Shown in pieces: positions 1-10,075 of a DNA stretch of 64,000 bases. Source of the stretch: Staphylococcus shinii. Its GTDB lineage: Bacteria; Bacillota; Bacilli; Staphylococcales; Staphylococcaceae. How positions within the stretch are numbered: the first letter of the stretch is position 1; every line of letters begins with the position of its first letter. The DNA lies in the NCBI RefSeq assembly GCF_017583065.1, contig NZ_JAGEVL010000001.1:558001-622000 (forward strand). The letters run 5' to 3'. The notes beneath the pieces were generated by a model that worked only from the letters and a program-made list of their open reading frames with translations, was not told where the DNA came from and ran no database searches. Both the position numbers and the translations under genes were made by a program.

Positions 1-720
1 ACTAGTTTCATATCCATTGTCAACGAGTTGTTGCACTTCACTAACTAATCCACGTTCCAACATTATATCTACGCGTTTATTAATTCTTTGATATAATATG
101 CCACGCGACATTTCTATCCCTAATAATAATGTATCATAATTTTCAGTAAATTGTTGCACTTTCTTGCGAGAACTTAAAAGTTTTTTTGTTTTTAAATAAT
201 ACTGTATTGCTCTTCTAACTCTTTTACGATTATTTGGGTGTATGTCCTGCGCTGACGCCTCATCAAATGATGCCAAGTACTGATGTAGTTCCTCATTTGA
301 AAGTTGATCAAGCTCAGATAATTTCGCTTCAATTTCCAAGCTTTTCTGCTCAGAGATAGTTTCATCTTCAAAATCATAATTATAGATAAGAGATTGAATA
401 TACAGTCCTGTCCCCCCTGCAATGATAGGCACATGCCCTCTGGCTGTAATTTCTTTTATTAATCGTTGCGCTCTATTTTTAAATTCATAGGCAGAAAAGT
501 TTTCATCCGGTTCTAAAATATCAATCATATGATGCGGGATACCTGACATTTCGTCTTGTGTGATTTTAGCAGTTCCAATATCCATTTGTTTATAAACTTG
601 CATTGAATCACCACTAATAATCTCACCATTCACTTTTTTTGCTAATTCAATACTAAATTCTGTTTTACCTACAGCTGTTGGCCCTACTAATACGATTAAA
701 AATGGTTTGTCGTTTTGCAC
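1..720 (-). CDS. miaA: tRNA dimethylallyltransferase MiaA (3' part cut off by window)
   Basis: MiaA transfers a dimethylallyl group to A37 of tRNAs that read UNN codons; MiaB, also in this window, then methylthiolates that base. About 240 codons are visible. The N-terminus carries the P-loop GPTAVGKTE, followed by the family motif SGDSMQVYKQMDIGTAK and the IAGGTGLY motif. The family is usually about 310 aa, so the C-terminal quarter lies beyond base 1. The best start is a GTG at 720, preceded by AAAGAGAG about 9 nt upstream; an in-frame TTG at 729 lacks a good ribosome-binding site. It begins about 20 nt after the hydrolase gene and is probably co-transcribed with it. Confidence 0.93.
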   Translation of the reverse strand, partial: MQNDKPFLIVLVGPTAVGKTEFSIELAKKVNGEIISGDSMQVYKQMDIGTAKITQDEMSGIPHHMIDILEPDENFSAYEFKNRAQRLIKEITARGHVPIIAGGTGLYIQSLIYNYDFEDETISEQKSLEIEAKLSELDQLSNEELHQYLASFDEASAQDIHPNNRKRVRRAIQYYLKTKKLLSSRKKVQQFTENYDTLLLGIEMSRGILYQRINKRVDIMLERGLVSEVQQLVDNGYETS

Positions 721-739
721 GTGTATCAACTCTCTTTAT

Positions 740-1666
740 CTATTTGTACTTTTTTAAAATTTGTCTCTCTATCCACTCATACATATGTTGCCATGTTTCT
801 GTATAATCTTGCTCAAATAGTATTTCATGTCTTTTATTTTTATACAGGTGTACTGTAATATGCTTAACTCCTGCTTTTTTATATAAATTGCCTAGTTTTC
901 TAATTCCTTTGCCATATTCACTCAACGGGTCATCTTTACCAGATATTAATAAAATTGGGAGGTCTGGATTAACCTTCTTCATATTTTTGCCACTACTTGT
1001 CAGTAACATATGTTTCATTGTTTCGTAGATTAATTGGTTAGATACCAAGAAACCTGTATAAGGATCTTTGATAAATTGTTCCACTTCTTCAGGATTACTA
1101 GATAACCAATCACTTGTTGTTTGCTGATTAACTATATCTTTGTTAAATGTTCTATACATAATACGATTTAGCCAATTTAAACGACGTCTTTTTCCTGAAA
1201 GCAATGTAATTAATTTCAAAATCATTCTTAGTAATGCAGCTTTAAATTTAGGGTATTGCGTAGTTCCTGATAAAATTAATCCTTGTGCTGCATCGGGATA
1301 TTTTTGAACAAAAATGCGAGCAATAATTGAACCCATAGAGTGACCGATTACAATGTAAGGAATATTATAATAATGCGCGCACATTGTTTGTGCTATTTCA
1401 TATGTATCATCTGCTACTTGAGACATATTATCAATATGTCCTCTATCACTCTCTTCAAGCTCTTTACCATGACCTCTATGGTTATGACGTAATACATCGT
1501 AACCTTGCTGATTTAACGATTCAACAAGAGGATCGTATCTATCCATATGCTCAGCCATACCATGTAGTAAATGTACGATACCAATCGTTTCATTTTTAGC
1601 TTTATCCAATTTAACTTCTAGCATTGTCCCGTCTGAAACCGTTATTTTAAATTCGTTTTTACTCAT
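740..1666 (-). CDS. alpha/beta hydrolase, monoacylglycerol lipase / Hydrolase_4 type
   Basis: A serine hydrolase of about 308 aa, probably acting on a lysophospholipid or monoglyceride. HGMAEHMDRY is the oxyanion-region HGxxEH motif, HNHRGHGKE follows, and GHSMGS is the nucleophile elbow. SGKDDPLS offers the acid residue and KNKRHEIL the catalytic histidine. I chose the ATG at 1666 because a GGGGGG-type ribosome-binding site sits 8 nt upstream; the longer frame to 1714 adds 16 residues with no homology-like character. It lies between glpD and miaA, as in other staphylococci. The exact substrate cannot be read from the sequence. Confidence 0.88.
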   Translation of the reverse strand: MSKNEFKITVSDGTMLEVKLDKAKNETIGIVHLLHGMAEHMDRYDPLVESLNQQGYDVLRHNHRGHGKELEESDRGHIDNMSQVADDTYEIAQTMCAHYYNIPYIVIGHSMGSIIARIFVQKYPDAAQGLILSGTTQYPKFKAALLRMILKLITLLSGKRRRLNWLNRIMYRTFNKDIVNQQTTSDWLSSNPEEVEQFIKDPYTGFLVSNQLIYETMKHMLLTSSGKNMKKVNPDLPILLISGKDDPLSEYGKGIRKLGNLYKKAGVKHITVHLYKNKRHEILFEQDYTETWQHMYEWIERQILKKYK

Positions 1667-1792
1667 GTCGTTAGCCCCCCATACCATACGATTAATATTC
1701 ATTATATTATACAATATACCCTCAAAATATTATGTTATCAAATACTAAGCTATGCGTTAAGGCGTTAGTTACAATGACTATTGCATAAAAAA

Positions 1793-1822
1793 CAGCTACC
1801 AACTCATCAGAGTCGGTAGCTG
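1793..1822 (-). terminator. intrinsic terminator after glpD
   Basis: The arms CAGCTACC and GGTAGCTG pair, extended by inner ACTC/GAGT. On the minus strand the stem is followed by a run of T. It lies about 40 nt beyond the glpD stop. Confidence 0.85.
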
Positions 1823-1860
1823 CTTTCTTCTCACACTTTGTAGCACAAGATAATTGATAA

Positions 1861-3534
1861 TTATTCTTTTACAGCCGGTTGTTGGTTACCAGTTTGTGCT
1901 TCATCAATAGCAATTTGCAATTCTTTTGTATAAGCTTCTTTTTGAATATTAGTATATCCTAATAAGTCACTCATAACTTCTATAACTTGCTCTTTATAAT
2001 TTAATACGTCATCAATTTTGAAATAAAGTTTACCTGTACGACGAATAAAGAAGTCTGTTGGACGATATACCATTTCATTTTGTATTGAATAAATTAATTC
2101 AGTATAAATGTCTAATGGCAATCCCGTATCTTGATGTTGAGCTGTTTGTGCTATTTTGAATAATTCTTCGACGTTAGAACCATATTTAGAAGCAAAGTGA
2201 CGTGCTGTTGCTTCATCTATTTGGTATGACTTAGCTTCTTTAACTTTTTGGTCAATGAATTGTTCAAAGTTTTTACTGCCACCAACATCACCACCAGAAA
2301 TTGGTAAATGTTTTGTAGCACATTTAGCAAATTTAAGACCATATTGCTCTTTCAAGCGTTTTGATAATAAGTCTACAATTTCTAATGCCATGTGACGGTA
2401 ACCAGTTAATTTACCACCAGCGATTGTTAAAAGACCAGATTTCCCTTCCCAAACTTCATCCTTACGTGAAATTTCAGATGGGTCTTTACCTTCTTCTAGA
2501 ATTAATGGTCTAATTCCAGCCCATGATGATTCAATATCTTCATCTTTAACATCTACATCTGGGAACATGTAATTAATTGCACCAATTAGGTAGTCTCTGT
2601 CTTCTTGAGTAGCAAGTGGCGAAGCTTTATCGTTGTTGTAGAATGTATCTGTAGTACCTACATAAGCTTTACCTTCACGCGGTATAGCAAAAATCATACG
2701 ACCATCTTTTTCGGTATCAAAATAAACGGCTTGACCTAATGGGAATTTAGATTGATCGATTACAATGTGAACACCTTTAGTTAAACGTAACTGTTTATTA
2801 TTTCTAGCATAGTCACCACTACGTACTTCGTCTACCCATGGTCCACTCGCATTGATAACTTTTTTAGCTTTAACAGGGTAAGTTTCATTGTTAATTTGGT
2901 CTTCTACTTGAATACCATTAACTTGTTCGTTGGAATCATATGTGAAATGTATTGATTTTGTATGGTTAATAATTGTTGCGCCTTTTTCTTCTGCGCGTTT
3001 CATAACTTCAATTGTTAAACGTGCATCATCAGTACGGTACTCAACATAAGAGCCCCCACCTTTAAGGCCAGATTTTTTAACAAGTGGTTCTTTTTCTAAA
3101 GTTTCTTTAGCGTTTAGCATTGTTTTACGTTCTGCTTTTTTAACACCAGCTAATCTATCGTACATAGTTAAACCGATAGCAGTAGTAAATTTACCCATTG
3201 AGCCACCTTTATGCATTGGTAAAAGCATACGCTCAGGTGTTGTCACGTGTGGGCCATTTTCATATACAATTGCACGTTCGCGACCAGTTTCTGCTACAAC
3301 GCCAACTTGGAGTTGTTTCAAGTAACGTAAGCCACCATGTACTAATTTAGTAGAACGTGAACTTGTACCTTGTGCAAAATCTTGCATTTCTACTAAAGCA
3401 ACTTTCATACCTCTTTGACTAGCATCTAAAGCAATACCTGCTCCAGTAATACCGCCACCAATAATTACAACGTCAAAATCTTTATTTTTCAAATCTTTCT
3501 TGATCTGTTCTCTTTTTAATGTTGATAAACTCAT
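1861..3534 (-). CDS. glpD: aerobic glycerol-3-phosphate dehydrogenase
   Basis: This FAD enzyme oxidises sn-glycerol-3-phosphate to dihydroxyacetone phosphate and feeds electrons to the quinone pool at the membrane. The product is about 557 aa. It has the Rossmann dinucleotide motif [17 protein letters not shown] near residue 22, then [15 protein letters not shown], a GlpD signature, and a C-terminal DAO domain. The start at 3534 has AGGAGG ten nt upstream; the extra 17 residues of the longer frame overlap the leader hairpin and are rejected. It is a separate transcription unit from glpFK, with its own leader terminator at 3566-3611, which fits control by GlpP. Confidence 0.97.
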   Translation of the reverse strand: MSLSTLKREQIKKDLKNKDFDVVIIGGGITGAGIALDASQRGMKVALVEMQDFAQGTSSRSTKLVHGGLRYLKQLQVGVVAETGRERAIVYENGPHVTTPERMLLPMHKGGSMGKFTTAIGLTMYDRLAGVKKAERKTMLNAKETLEKEPLVKKSGLKGGGSYVEYRTDDARLTIEVMKRAEEKGATIINHTKSIHFTYDSNEQVNGIQVEDQINNETYPVKAKKVINASGPWVDEVRSGDYARNNKQLRLTKGVHIVIDQSKFPLGQAVYFDTEKDGRMIFAIPREGKAYVGTTDTFYNNDKASPLATQEDRDYLIGAINYMFPDVDVKDEDIESSWAGIRPLILEEGKDPSEISRKDEVWEGKSGLLTIAGGKLTGYRHMALEIVDLLSKRLKEQYGLKFAKCATKHLPISGGDVGGSKNFEQFIDQKVKEAKSYQIDEATARHFASKYGSNVEELFKIAQTAQHQDTGLPLDIYTELIYSIQNEMVYRPTDFFIRRTGKLYFKIDDVLNYKEQVIEVMSDLLGYTNIQKEAYTKELQIAIDEAQTGNQQPAVKE

Positions 3535-3565
3535 AAAAACTAGGCCTCCTAAAATAATAAAAAAA

Positions 3566-3611
3566 GAGAGACTCATCCCATACATATATAATTGTACGAA
3601 CTGAATCTCTC
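3566..3611 (-). promoter_or_regulatory. glpD leader terminator/antiterminator (GlpP target)
   Basis: On the minus strand the arm GAGAGATTCA pairs with TGAGTCTCTC, followed immediately by seven T, just ahead of the glpD ribosome-binding site. A leader terminator at this place is the known arrangement for GlpP-mediated antitermination in Bacillus glpD. The upstream sequence AGAGATGAGAAATGAGAGA resembles the glpF leader, so it may hold the GlpP-binding part. Function is inferred from position and from the twin structure at glpF. Confidence 0.8.
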
Positions 3612-3678
3612 ATTTCTCATCTCTGTATTATTAACTTACCCTTATTGTAGCATACATAACAACTTTTAGTCTATTTTT

Positions 3679-5253
<1,575 letters not shown>

Positions 5254-5319
5254 TTACACATTGCCAAATATCATTCTCAACAAACATGCTTTTATTACTT
5301 AATATTGTATATTATAAAG

Positions 5320-5347
5320 CCTGTTTATATTTTAACTTATAAACAGG
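5320..5347 (-). terminator. weak hairpin between glpF and glpK
   Basis: CCTGTTTAT and ATAAACAGG form a 9-bp stem 16-43 nt after the glpF stop. On the minus strand only TTTATAATA follows, so termination would be partial. It could set the GlpF:GlpK ratio or protect the glpF mRNA 3' end. Confidence 0.55.
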
Positions 5348-5362
5348 ACTGTTGAAACTTAA

Positions 5363-6181
5363 TTAATAAACCGATTCGATACCTTTTGCACTTTTAGATT
5401 TATTTAACACAACCCCAAGTGCGATTGTAACTATTAATAAGACTATTGCTACAACTGACATCATATCAAATGCACCTTTATAAACTAGTCTATAGATTAC
5501 TGCACCAATCATACCACCCGTAACTGGGCCTAAAACAGGTACAATTGCATAACCCCAATTTGAATTACCTTTACCAGCGATTGGTAATATTGCGTGTGCA
5601 ATACGAGGACCTAAGTCACGTGCTGGGTTAATTGCATAACCTGTTGGCCCGCCTAAACTTAAACCGATTGCAATAATCAAACTACCAACGATTAATGGAT
5701 TCAATCCATCAGCTATTTTATTCATACCAATAAACATTAATCCTAATGTTAGAGCAGCAGTACCAATAATTTCACTCAAGAAGTTTGCAAAATAGTTTTT
5801 AATTGCAGGCGCAGTTGAGAATACTCCTAATTTTGCGCCTTGATCTTCTGTTTGTTTCCAATGTGCTAAATACATTAACCAAACAACGATACCACCAACG
5901 ATACCACCTAGAATTTGGCAAACAATATATCCCGGAACCATACTCCAACTTAAAGCACCGTCCATAGCGAATGCAAGTGTTACTGCGGGGTTAAGGTGTG
6001 CGCCTGATATATTACCAACAGCGTAGACACCCATTGTAACTGCAAGTCCCCAGCCTAATGCAATAACAATCCAATCCGCACCGTTACCAGCACTTTTTTT
6101 CAAATTGACGTTGGCACAAACGCCACCCCCAAATAATACCAATATTGCTGTTCCCAAGAATTCAGCAAAATATACACTCAT
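5363..6181 (-). CDS. glpF: glycerol uptake facilitator (aquaglyceroporin)
   Basis: A membrane channel for glycerol, 272 aa, of the MIP/aquaporin family. Six membrane segments are evident, with the two half-helix motifs: NPA as SGAHLNPAVTLAFA near residue 67, and NPA/R as YAINPARDLGPR near residue 190. The aspartate after the second NPAR is typical of glycerol channels rather than water channels. The ATG at 6181 has AGGAGG upstream. It is the first gene of glpFK, preceded by a GlpP-type terminator and a promoter carrying a cre box. Confidence 0.97.
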   Translation of the reverse strand: MSVYFAEFLGTAILVLFGGGVCANVNLKKSAGNGADWIVIALGWGLAVTMGVYAVGNISGAHLNPAVTLAFAMDGALSWSMVPGYIVCQILGGIVGGIVVWLMYLAHWKQTEDQGAKLGVFSTAPAIKNYFANFLSEIIGTAALTLGLMFIGMNKIADGLNPLIVGSLIIAIGLSLGGPTGYAINPARDLGPRIAHAILPIAGKGNSNWGYAIVPVLGPVTGGMIGAVIYRLVYKGAFDMMSVVAIVLLIVTIALGVVLNKSKSAKGIESVY

Positions 6182-6207
6182 AGAGACTCCTCCTAAAAAT
6201 AGATAGA

Positions 6208-6265
6208 GAGACCCCTACAATTATAGCCAGTTGCGAACCACCGGTTTAATTACTGTAGAAATCTC
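6208..6265 (-). promoter_or_regulatory. glpF leader terminator/antiterminator (GlpP target)
   Basis: On the minus strand GAGATTTCTACA pairs with TGTAGGGGTCTC (12 bp including three G-U pairs), followed by CTATCTATTTTT, then the AGGAGG of glpF. This is a terminator inside the leader. Its upstream flank AGAGATGGGAGA resembles the equivalent flank in the glpD leader. By analogy with B. subtilis, GlpP with glycerol-3-phosphate would allow read-through. Confidence 0.82.
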
Positions 6266-6296
6266 CCATCTCTGTTCTAATTATTAACTTGAATTC

Positions 6297-6326
6297 ATCT
6301 TACAACGTTTTTGTAAGCGTTGTCAA
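6297..6326 (-). promoter_or_regulatory. glpF promoter overlapped by a cre site
   Basis: On the minus strand TTGACA (6326-6321) and TAAGAT (6302-6297) are separated by 18 bp. The plus-strand sequence TGTAAGCGTTGTCA (6312-6325) fits the CcpA cre consensus and covers the -35 region, suggesting glucose repression of glycerol uptake. Confidence 0.75.
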
Positions 6327-6352
6327 ACTTTTTGTTAAAATTTCGTCACAAA

Positions 6353-7387
6353 TTAATCATCAGTAACAGCATTTTCAGTAATAAAAAATTGTTTCGTTTC
6401 ACAGTTAATTTCTGCTTGAACGCCATAAGGTAACATATGTTTTGGTTCGTTATGACCAAATGACAAATTATATAATATAGGCAGTTGCTTAAACGGGTCT
6501 ATATTGAAAAAAGTCAATATTACGTCTTTATATTGTTCATAATAGGTATTGTTAAACGGTTTACCGAATATTATACCGTTAATTCTATGAAACACACCTT
6601 TTTCAAATAATTGAAACAACATCTCTCTAAATTCAGTAGGCAAGGGCATATCTTCCGAAGTTTCTAAAAATAAAATAGCCTGTTCAAAATCATTTAATTT
6701 TGGAAATAATTCCGTTTCTTTAATGTCTACGAGCGTTTCTAAATTCCCGCCAATTAAATGTCCTTTGATTTTATCTTGTCCTTGAAGCAATTCATAGCCA
6801 TGTTGTTGAACAGTTGATCTCGCAATTGTTTTATTTTCAATGTTCCAACTTAATCCATAGGGTCTAATGTATTTCGCTGGTACCACTTCACCAATTGGCT
6901 CGGTGTTAAACCAATTCTTTTCTATATCCTTTATCGTATAACAATCCATACTCATATTCTCTGCAAAATCCGTTAATAAGGCTGGACCATAAAAACTAAT
7001 CACTCCCATTTTATAAAACATCATATGTATGGTTGTTGAGTCTGAATACCCCGTGAAAATTTTCGGATAGTATTGGATTTCTTCACAATCTACATAGGGC
7101 CATATTCTAATCGCATCGTCTCCGCCAATACAACTTATAATTGCTTTAACTTCTTCATCTTTTATTGCCTCATTTAAATCTGCGGCACGCAGTTCAGGAT
7201 GCTGTCGTATATACGCATTACCTTTTAACGCATGTGGCATTATTTTCACTTTCAAATCGAAAACTTCTTGTAATCTTTGGATTCCTTGATACGTTCGCCA
7301 TAGAATCACATCATCACCTGCGATACCTGACGACAGAGATACAATAGCAACCGTATCACCACGTTTTAACTTTTGCGGTTTTATCAT
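6353..7387 (-). CDS. S66 family peptidase (LD-carboxypeptidase / MccF-like)
   Basis: A cytoplasmic serine peptidase of 344 aa. The S66 family includes LD-carboxypeptidases, which trim the terminal D-residue from muropeptides, and MccF, which cleaves microcin C-type aminoacyl nucleotides. The N-terminus KLKRGDTVAIVSLSSG is typical. FTGYSDSTTIHMMFYKMG holds the nucleophile serine (GYSDxT), and LFLETSEDM holds a glutamate of the triad. The C-terminal FGHNEPKHMLPYG supplies the histidine region. The start has AAGGGGA 8 nt upstream. It sits between glpP and glpF, an unusual place, and has a terminator upstream, so it is likely its own unit. Its gene position gives no clue to the substrate. Confidence 0.85.
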   Translation of the reverse strand: MIKPQKLKRGDTVAIVSLSSGIAGDDVILWRTYQGIQRLQEVFDLKVKIMPHALKGNAYIRQHPELRAADLNEAIKDEEVKAIISCIGGDDAIRIWPYVDCEEIQYYPKIFTGYSDSTTIHMMFYKMGVISFYGPALLTDFAENMSMDCYTIKDIEKNWFNTEPIGEVVPAKYIRPYGLSWNIENKTIARSTVQQHGYELLQGQDKIKGHLIGGNLETLVDIKETELFPKLNDFEQAILFLETSEDMPLPTEFREMLFQLFEKGVFHRINGIIFGKPFNNTYYEQYKDVILTFFNIDPFKQLPILYNLSFGHNEPKHMLPYGVQAEINCETKQFFITENAVTDD

Positions 7388-7414
7388 AATCTATTCCCCT
7401 TTTAATAAATCTAT

Positions 7415-7475
7415 AAAAAGCTAGCTCATTTAATACAGCAGTGAGGTTATCTTATGCTTAAATGGCTAGCTTTTA
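7415..7475 (-). terminator. long-stem terminator after glpP
   Basis: The arm AAAAGCTAGCTCATTTAA (7416-7433) pairs with TTAAATGGCTAGCTTTT (7458-7474), with one bulge. The A and T tracts on either side make it able to act in both directions. It ends the mutSL-glpP unit and insulates the S66 peptidase gene. Confidence 0.88.
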
Positions 7476-7547
7476 AATTTAATCTATTAATTTTTGAAAA
7501 TATGATTCACAATTGTTTTAACTTAAATTAATTAAAACAATATCACC

Positions 7548-8081
7548 TTACCATAAATGTCTATCACTTGTAGTAATGTACTTAGCACCGTTTTCGACCG
7601 CGACTTCAACTTCATCTAATTTATTAATCAATCCTCCAGCTATTACAGAAGTATTAGTTTCTTCATTAATAATTTGAATTGCTTTAGTGGCTATTCCAGG
7701 TAAAACTTCGACATAATCAGGTTCTACGCGTTTAATTAGCTCAATACTTCGAGATAAAGCGTGACTATCTAATATAAACACTCGAAAAACAGTTGTTGTA
7801 TTTAATGATTTCGCTTTATTGATTACTTTTGTTTTTGTAGAAACAATACCTTTAGGATGATAATTTTGTATGATATATTCGCATGCAAACTCATCATGGC
7901 TCATACCTTTAATTAAATCGATATGCATATACGTCTCAATTTTATTCTTCTTAAGTAATTCCATGATGCTTTTAACATGTCCAATATGTGTATCTAGTAA
8001 CACGCATTCTTTATAATCTGTTTGCATCATTTTCTCCAAGTCTTTCATTGATCGAATAGCTGGTAAAATATGTGGCTTCAT
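7548..8081 (-). CDS. glpP: glycerol uptake operon antiterminator GlpP
   Basis: GlpP binds glycerol-3-phosphate and the leaders of glpF and glpD mRNA to prevent early termination. The product is 177 aa with a TIM-barrel-like fold in the family. Family hallmarks include ILPAIRSMKDLEKM at the start, LLDTHIGHVKSIMELLK, FACEYIIQNYHPKGIVSTK, VEPDYVEVLPGIATK and VIAGGLINKLDEV near the end. The start has AGGAGG 9 nt upstream and follows mutL by about 11 nt, so it is expressed with mutSL. Two matching leader terminators are seen downstream in this window. Confidence 0.95.
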   Translation of the reverse strand: MKPHILPAIRSMKDLEKMMQTDYKECVLLDTHIGHVKSIMELLKKNKIETYMHIDLIKGMSHDEFACEYIIQNYHPKGIVSTKTKVINKAKSLNTTTVFRVFILDSHALSRSIELIKRVEPDYVEVLPGIATKAIQIINEETNTSVIAGGLINKLDEVEVAVENGAKYITTSDRHLW

Positions 8082-8092
8082 CCACTAACCTC

Positions 8093-10063
8093 CTAGATAA
8101 TTCGTTTGAACAGTCGCTCTAATTCATAGTTTGAAAAGTTTATAATAATCGGCCTACCGTGTGGACAAGTAAAGGGATCTTCAGTTTCTCTTAATTGGTT
8201 AACTAAATCAGCCATTTCATTATTTTTCAAATAATGATTGGCTTTAATGGATTGCTTACAACTCATCATGATTGCAGCTTCTTCACGTATTTTTTTAACG
8301 TTAACTTTTTTATGTTCCAATACATATTCAATCATATCTTTTATAATTTCTTCCGCTTCAGACGCTGGGAACCAAACTGGATAGCTATCTACTATATAAT
8401 CATTACCACCAAATGGTTCCAAATGCACGCCAACTTTATCTAATTCTTCTTTATGTTGGTTGATAATCATCAGTTCGTCTTTAGAAAAGTGGAACGTTAA
8501 AGGAATTAATAAATTTTGAATTTCATTTGATACTTCGCCAATTTTATCTCTGAAATACTCATATTTAATTCGTTCTTGAGCAGCATGTTGATCTATCATA
8601 TACATACCTTGTTCATTTTGGGCAATTATATATGTGCCATGTACTTGGCCAACAACTTCCATATAAGGGACACGTCTTGAGGCATCTTTACTAACACTAC
8701 CTTTAATATCTTGGTTTGCGATACCTTGATCAAAAGTGTCAGCTTGGTCGTTATGAGGGAGCGTTGATTGTTGTTCAAAAGTTTCCATTTCATTTAATAA
8801 CGCTCTTTGCGATTTTACATAATCATCATTATTAAAATCCGTTTCTTGTATGGTTGATTGAACCTCATCATTTTGTGTGTGATTGGTATTGTATCTTGTT
8901 TGCATTTCAGATTGTGGTTCACTAATTTCATCACCTTGTATCTCATCATAGCGAGATTGTTGCTGCAATTCATGCTGATGTTGTTTACGCTTTTCAAAGT
9001 CCATTTTTTGTTGTTCAAACTTATCTAACACTTTATTTTTCTTAGTGATTTTATCCATATCATTTTGCGGAATCAAAATACGATCTTGAAACGCCTCACG
9101 TATTTTTTCAACTATTAACTCAAAGAGTTGGTCTTCTTTAGAAAGTCTTACTTCTAATTTAGTCGGATGTACATTGACATCTACTAATATAGGGTCCATT
9201 TCTATATTAATGTAACAAATAGGGAATCGACCAATCATCAATAGCGTATGATAACCTTCCTGAATTGCCTTATTAAGTAAAAAGTTTTTAATATATCTAC
9301 CATTTATAAAAATAGAAATATAATGTTTATTACTTCTAGAGTGTTCAGGTTTTGCGACATAACCTTCTAAATGGTAATCACTCGTATCTCCAGTAATATG
9401 AACTAAATCTTTAGCTACTTTCATACCATATATTTCAGCCATAACTTCATTTGTACGGCCAGAGCCATTTGTTTTAATGATAGTTTTACCATCAGAAATC
9501 AATGAAATACGTATATCAGGATGACTCATTGCCATACGATTCACAATATCCGTTATTTTACCTAATTCAGTATATAAACTTTTAATATATTTGAGACGTG
9601 CAGGTGTATTATAAAATAGTGATTCAACTAAAATATCTGTACCACGTTTAGCTTTTGCTGGTTTTTGATTAAGGATTTCACCATTTTCAACATAAATTTC
9701 TTGCCCTTCTTCATTATCTGTACAAGTCTTCAGTGTCACTTTCGACACTGAAGATATACTTGCTAAGGCTTCTCCTCGGAAACCTAACGTACGTATATGG
9801 AACAAATCATCATCTTGATCTAATTTACTCGTAGCATGGCGATGAAATACGAGACCTAAATCCTCAATCGCAATTCCTGTACCATTATCCACTACACGTA
9901 TAGACTCAACACCAGACTGCACTACTTCTATATTGATTTCGGTCGCTTGGGCATCAATGGCATTCTCTAATAATTCTTTAACTACTGATCCTGGACGTTC
10001 AACAACTTCTCCAGCAGCAATTTTATTTGCTAATGATGTCTGTAACTCTTTAATTTTACCCAT
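8093..10063 (-). CDS. mutL: DNA mismatch repair protein MutL
   Basis: MutL couples MutS recognition to strand removal; in Firmicutes it also carries the nicking endonuclease. The product is 656 aa. The N-terminal GHKL ATPase has [15 protein letters not shown] and [10 protein letters not shown]. After a Gln/Asn-rich linker (about 340-440) comes the C-terminal domain with the metal motif [12 protein letters not shown] and with [10 protein letters not shown] and CPHGRP, so the endonuclease centre looks complete. The start has AGGTGAA 7-8 nt upstream. mutS precedes it with a 12-nt gap, so the two are co-translated as an operon, with glpP following. Confidence 0.97.
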   Translation of the reverse strand: MGKIKELQTSLANKIAAGEVVERPGSVVKELLENAIDAQATEINIEVVQSGVESIRVVDNGTGIAIEDLGLVFHRHATSKLDQDDDLFHIRTLGFRGEALASISSVSKVTLKTCTDNEEGQEIYVENGEILNQKPAKAKRGTDILVESLFYNTPARLKYIKSLYTELGKITDIVNRMAMSHPDIRISLISDGKTIIKTNGSGRTNEVMAEIYGMKVAKDLVHITGDTSDYHLEGYVAKPEHSRSNKHYISIFINGRYIKNFLLNKAIQEGYHTLLMIGRFPICYINIEMDPILVDVNVHPTKLEVRLSKEDQLFELIVEKIREAFQDRILIPQNDMDKITKKNKVLDKFEQQKMDFEKRKQHQHELQQQSRYDEIQGDEISEPQSEMQTRYNTNHTQNDEVQSTIQETDFNNDDYVKSQRALLNEMETFEQQSTLPHNDQADTFDQGIANQDIKGSVSKDASRRVPYMEVVGQVHGTYIIAQNEQGMYMIDQHAAQERIKYEYFRDKIGEVSNEIQNLLIPLTFHFSKDELMIINQHKEELDKVGVHLEPFGGNDYIVDSYPVWFPASEAEEIIKDMIEYVLEHKKVNVKKIREEAAIMMSCKQSIKANHYLKNNEMADLVNQLRETEDPFTCPHGRPIIINFSNYELERLFKRII

Positions 10064-10075
10064 TTGACTTCACCT

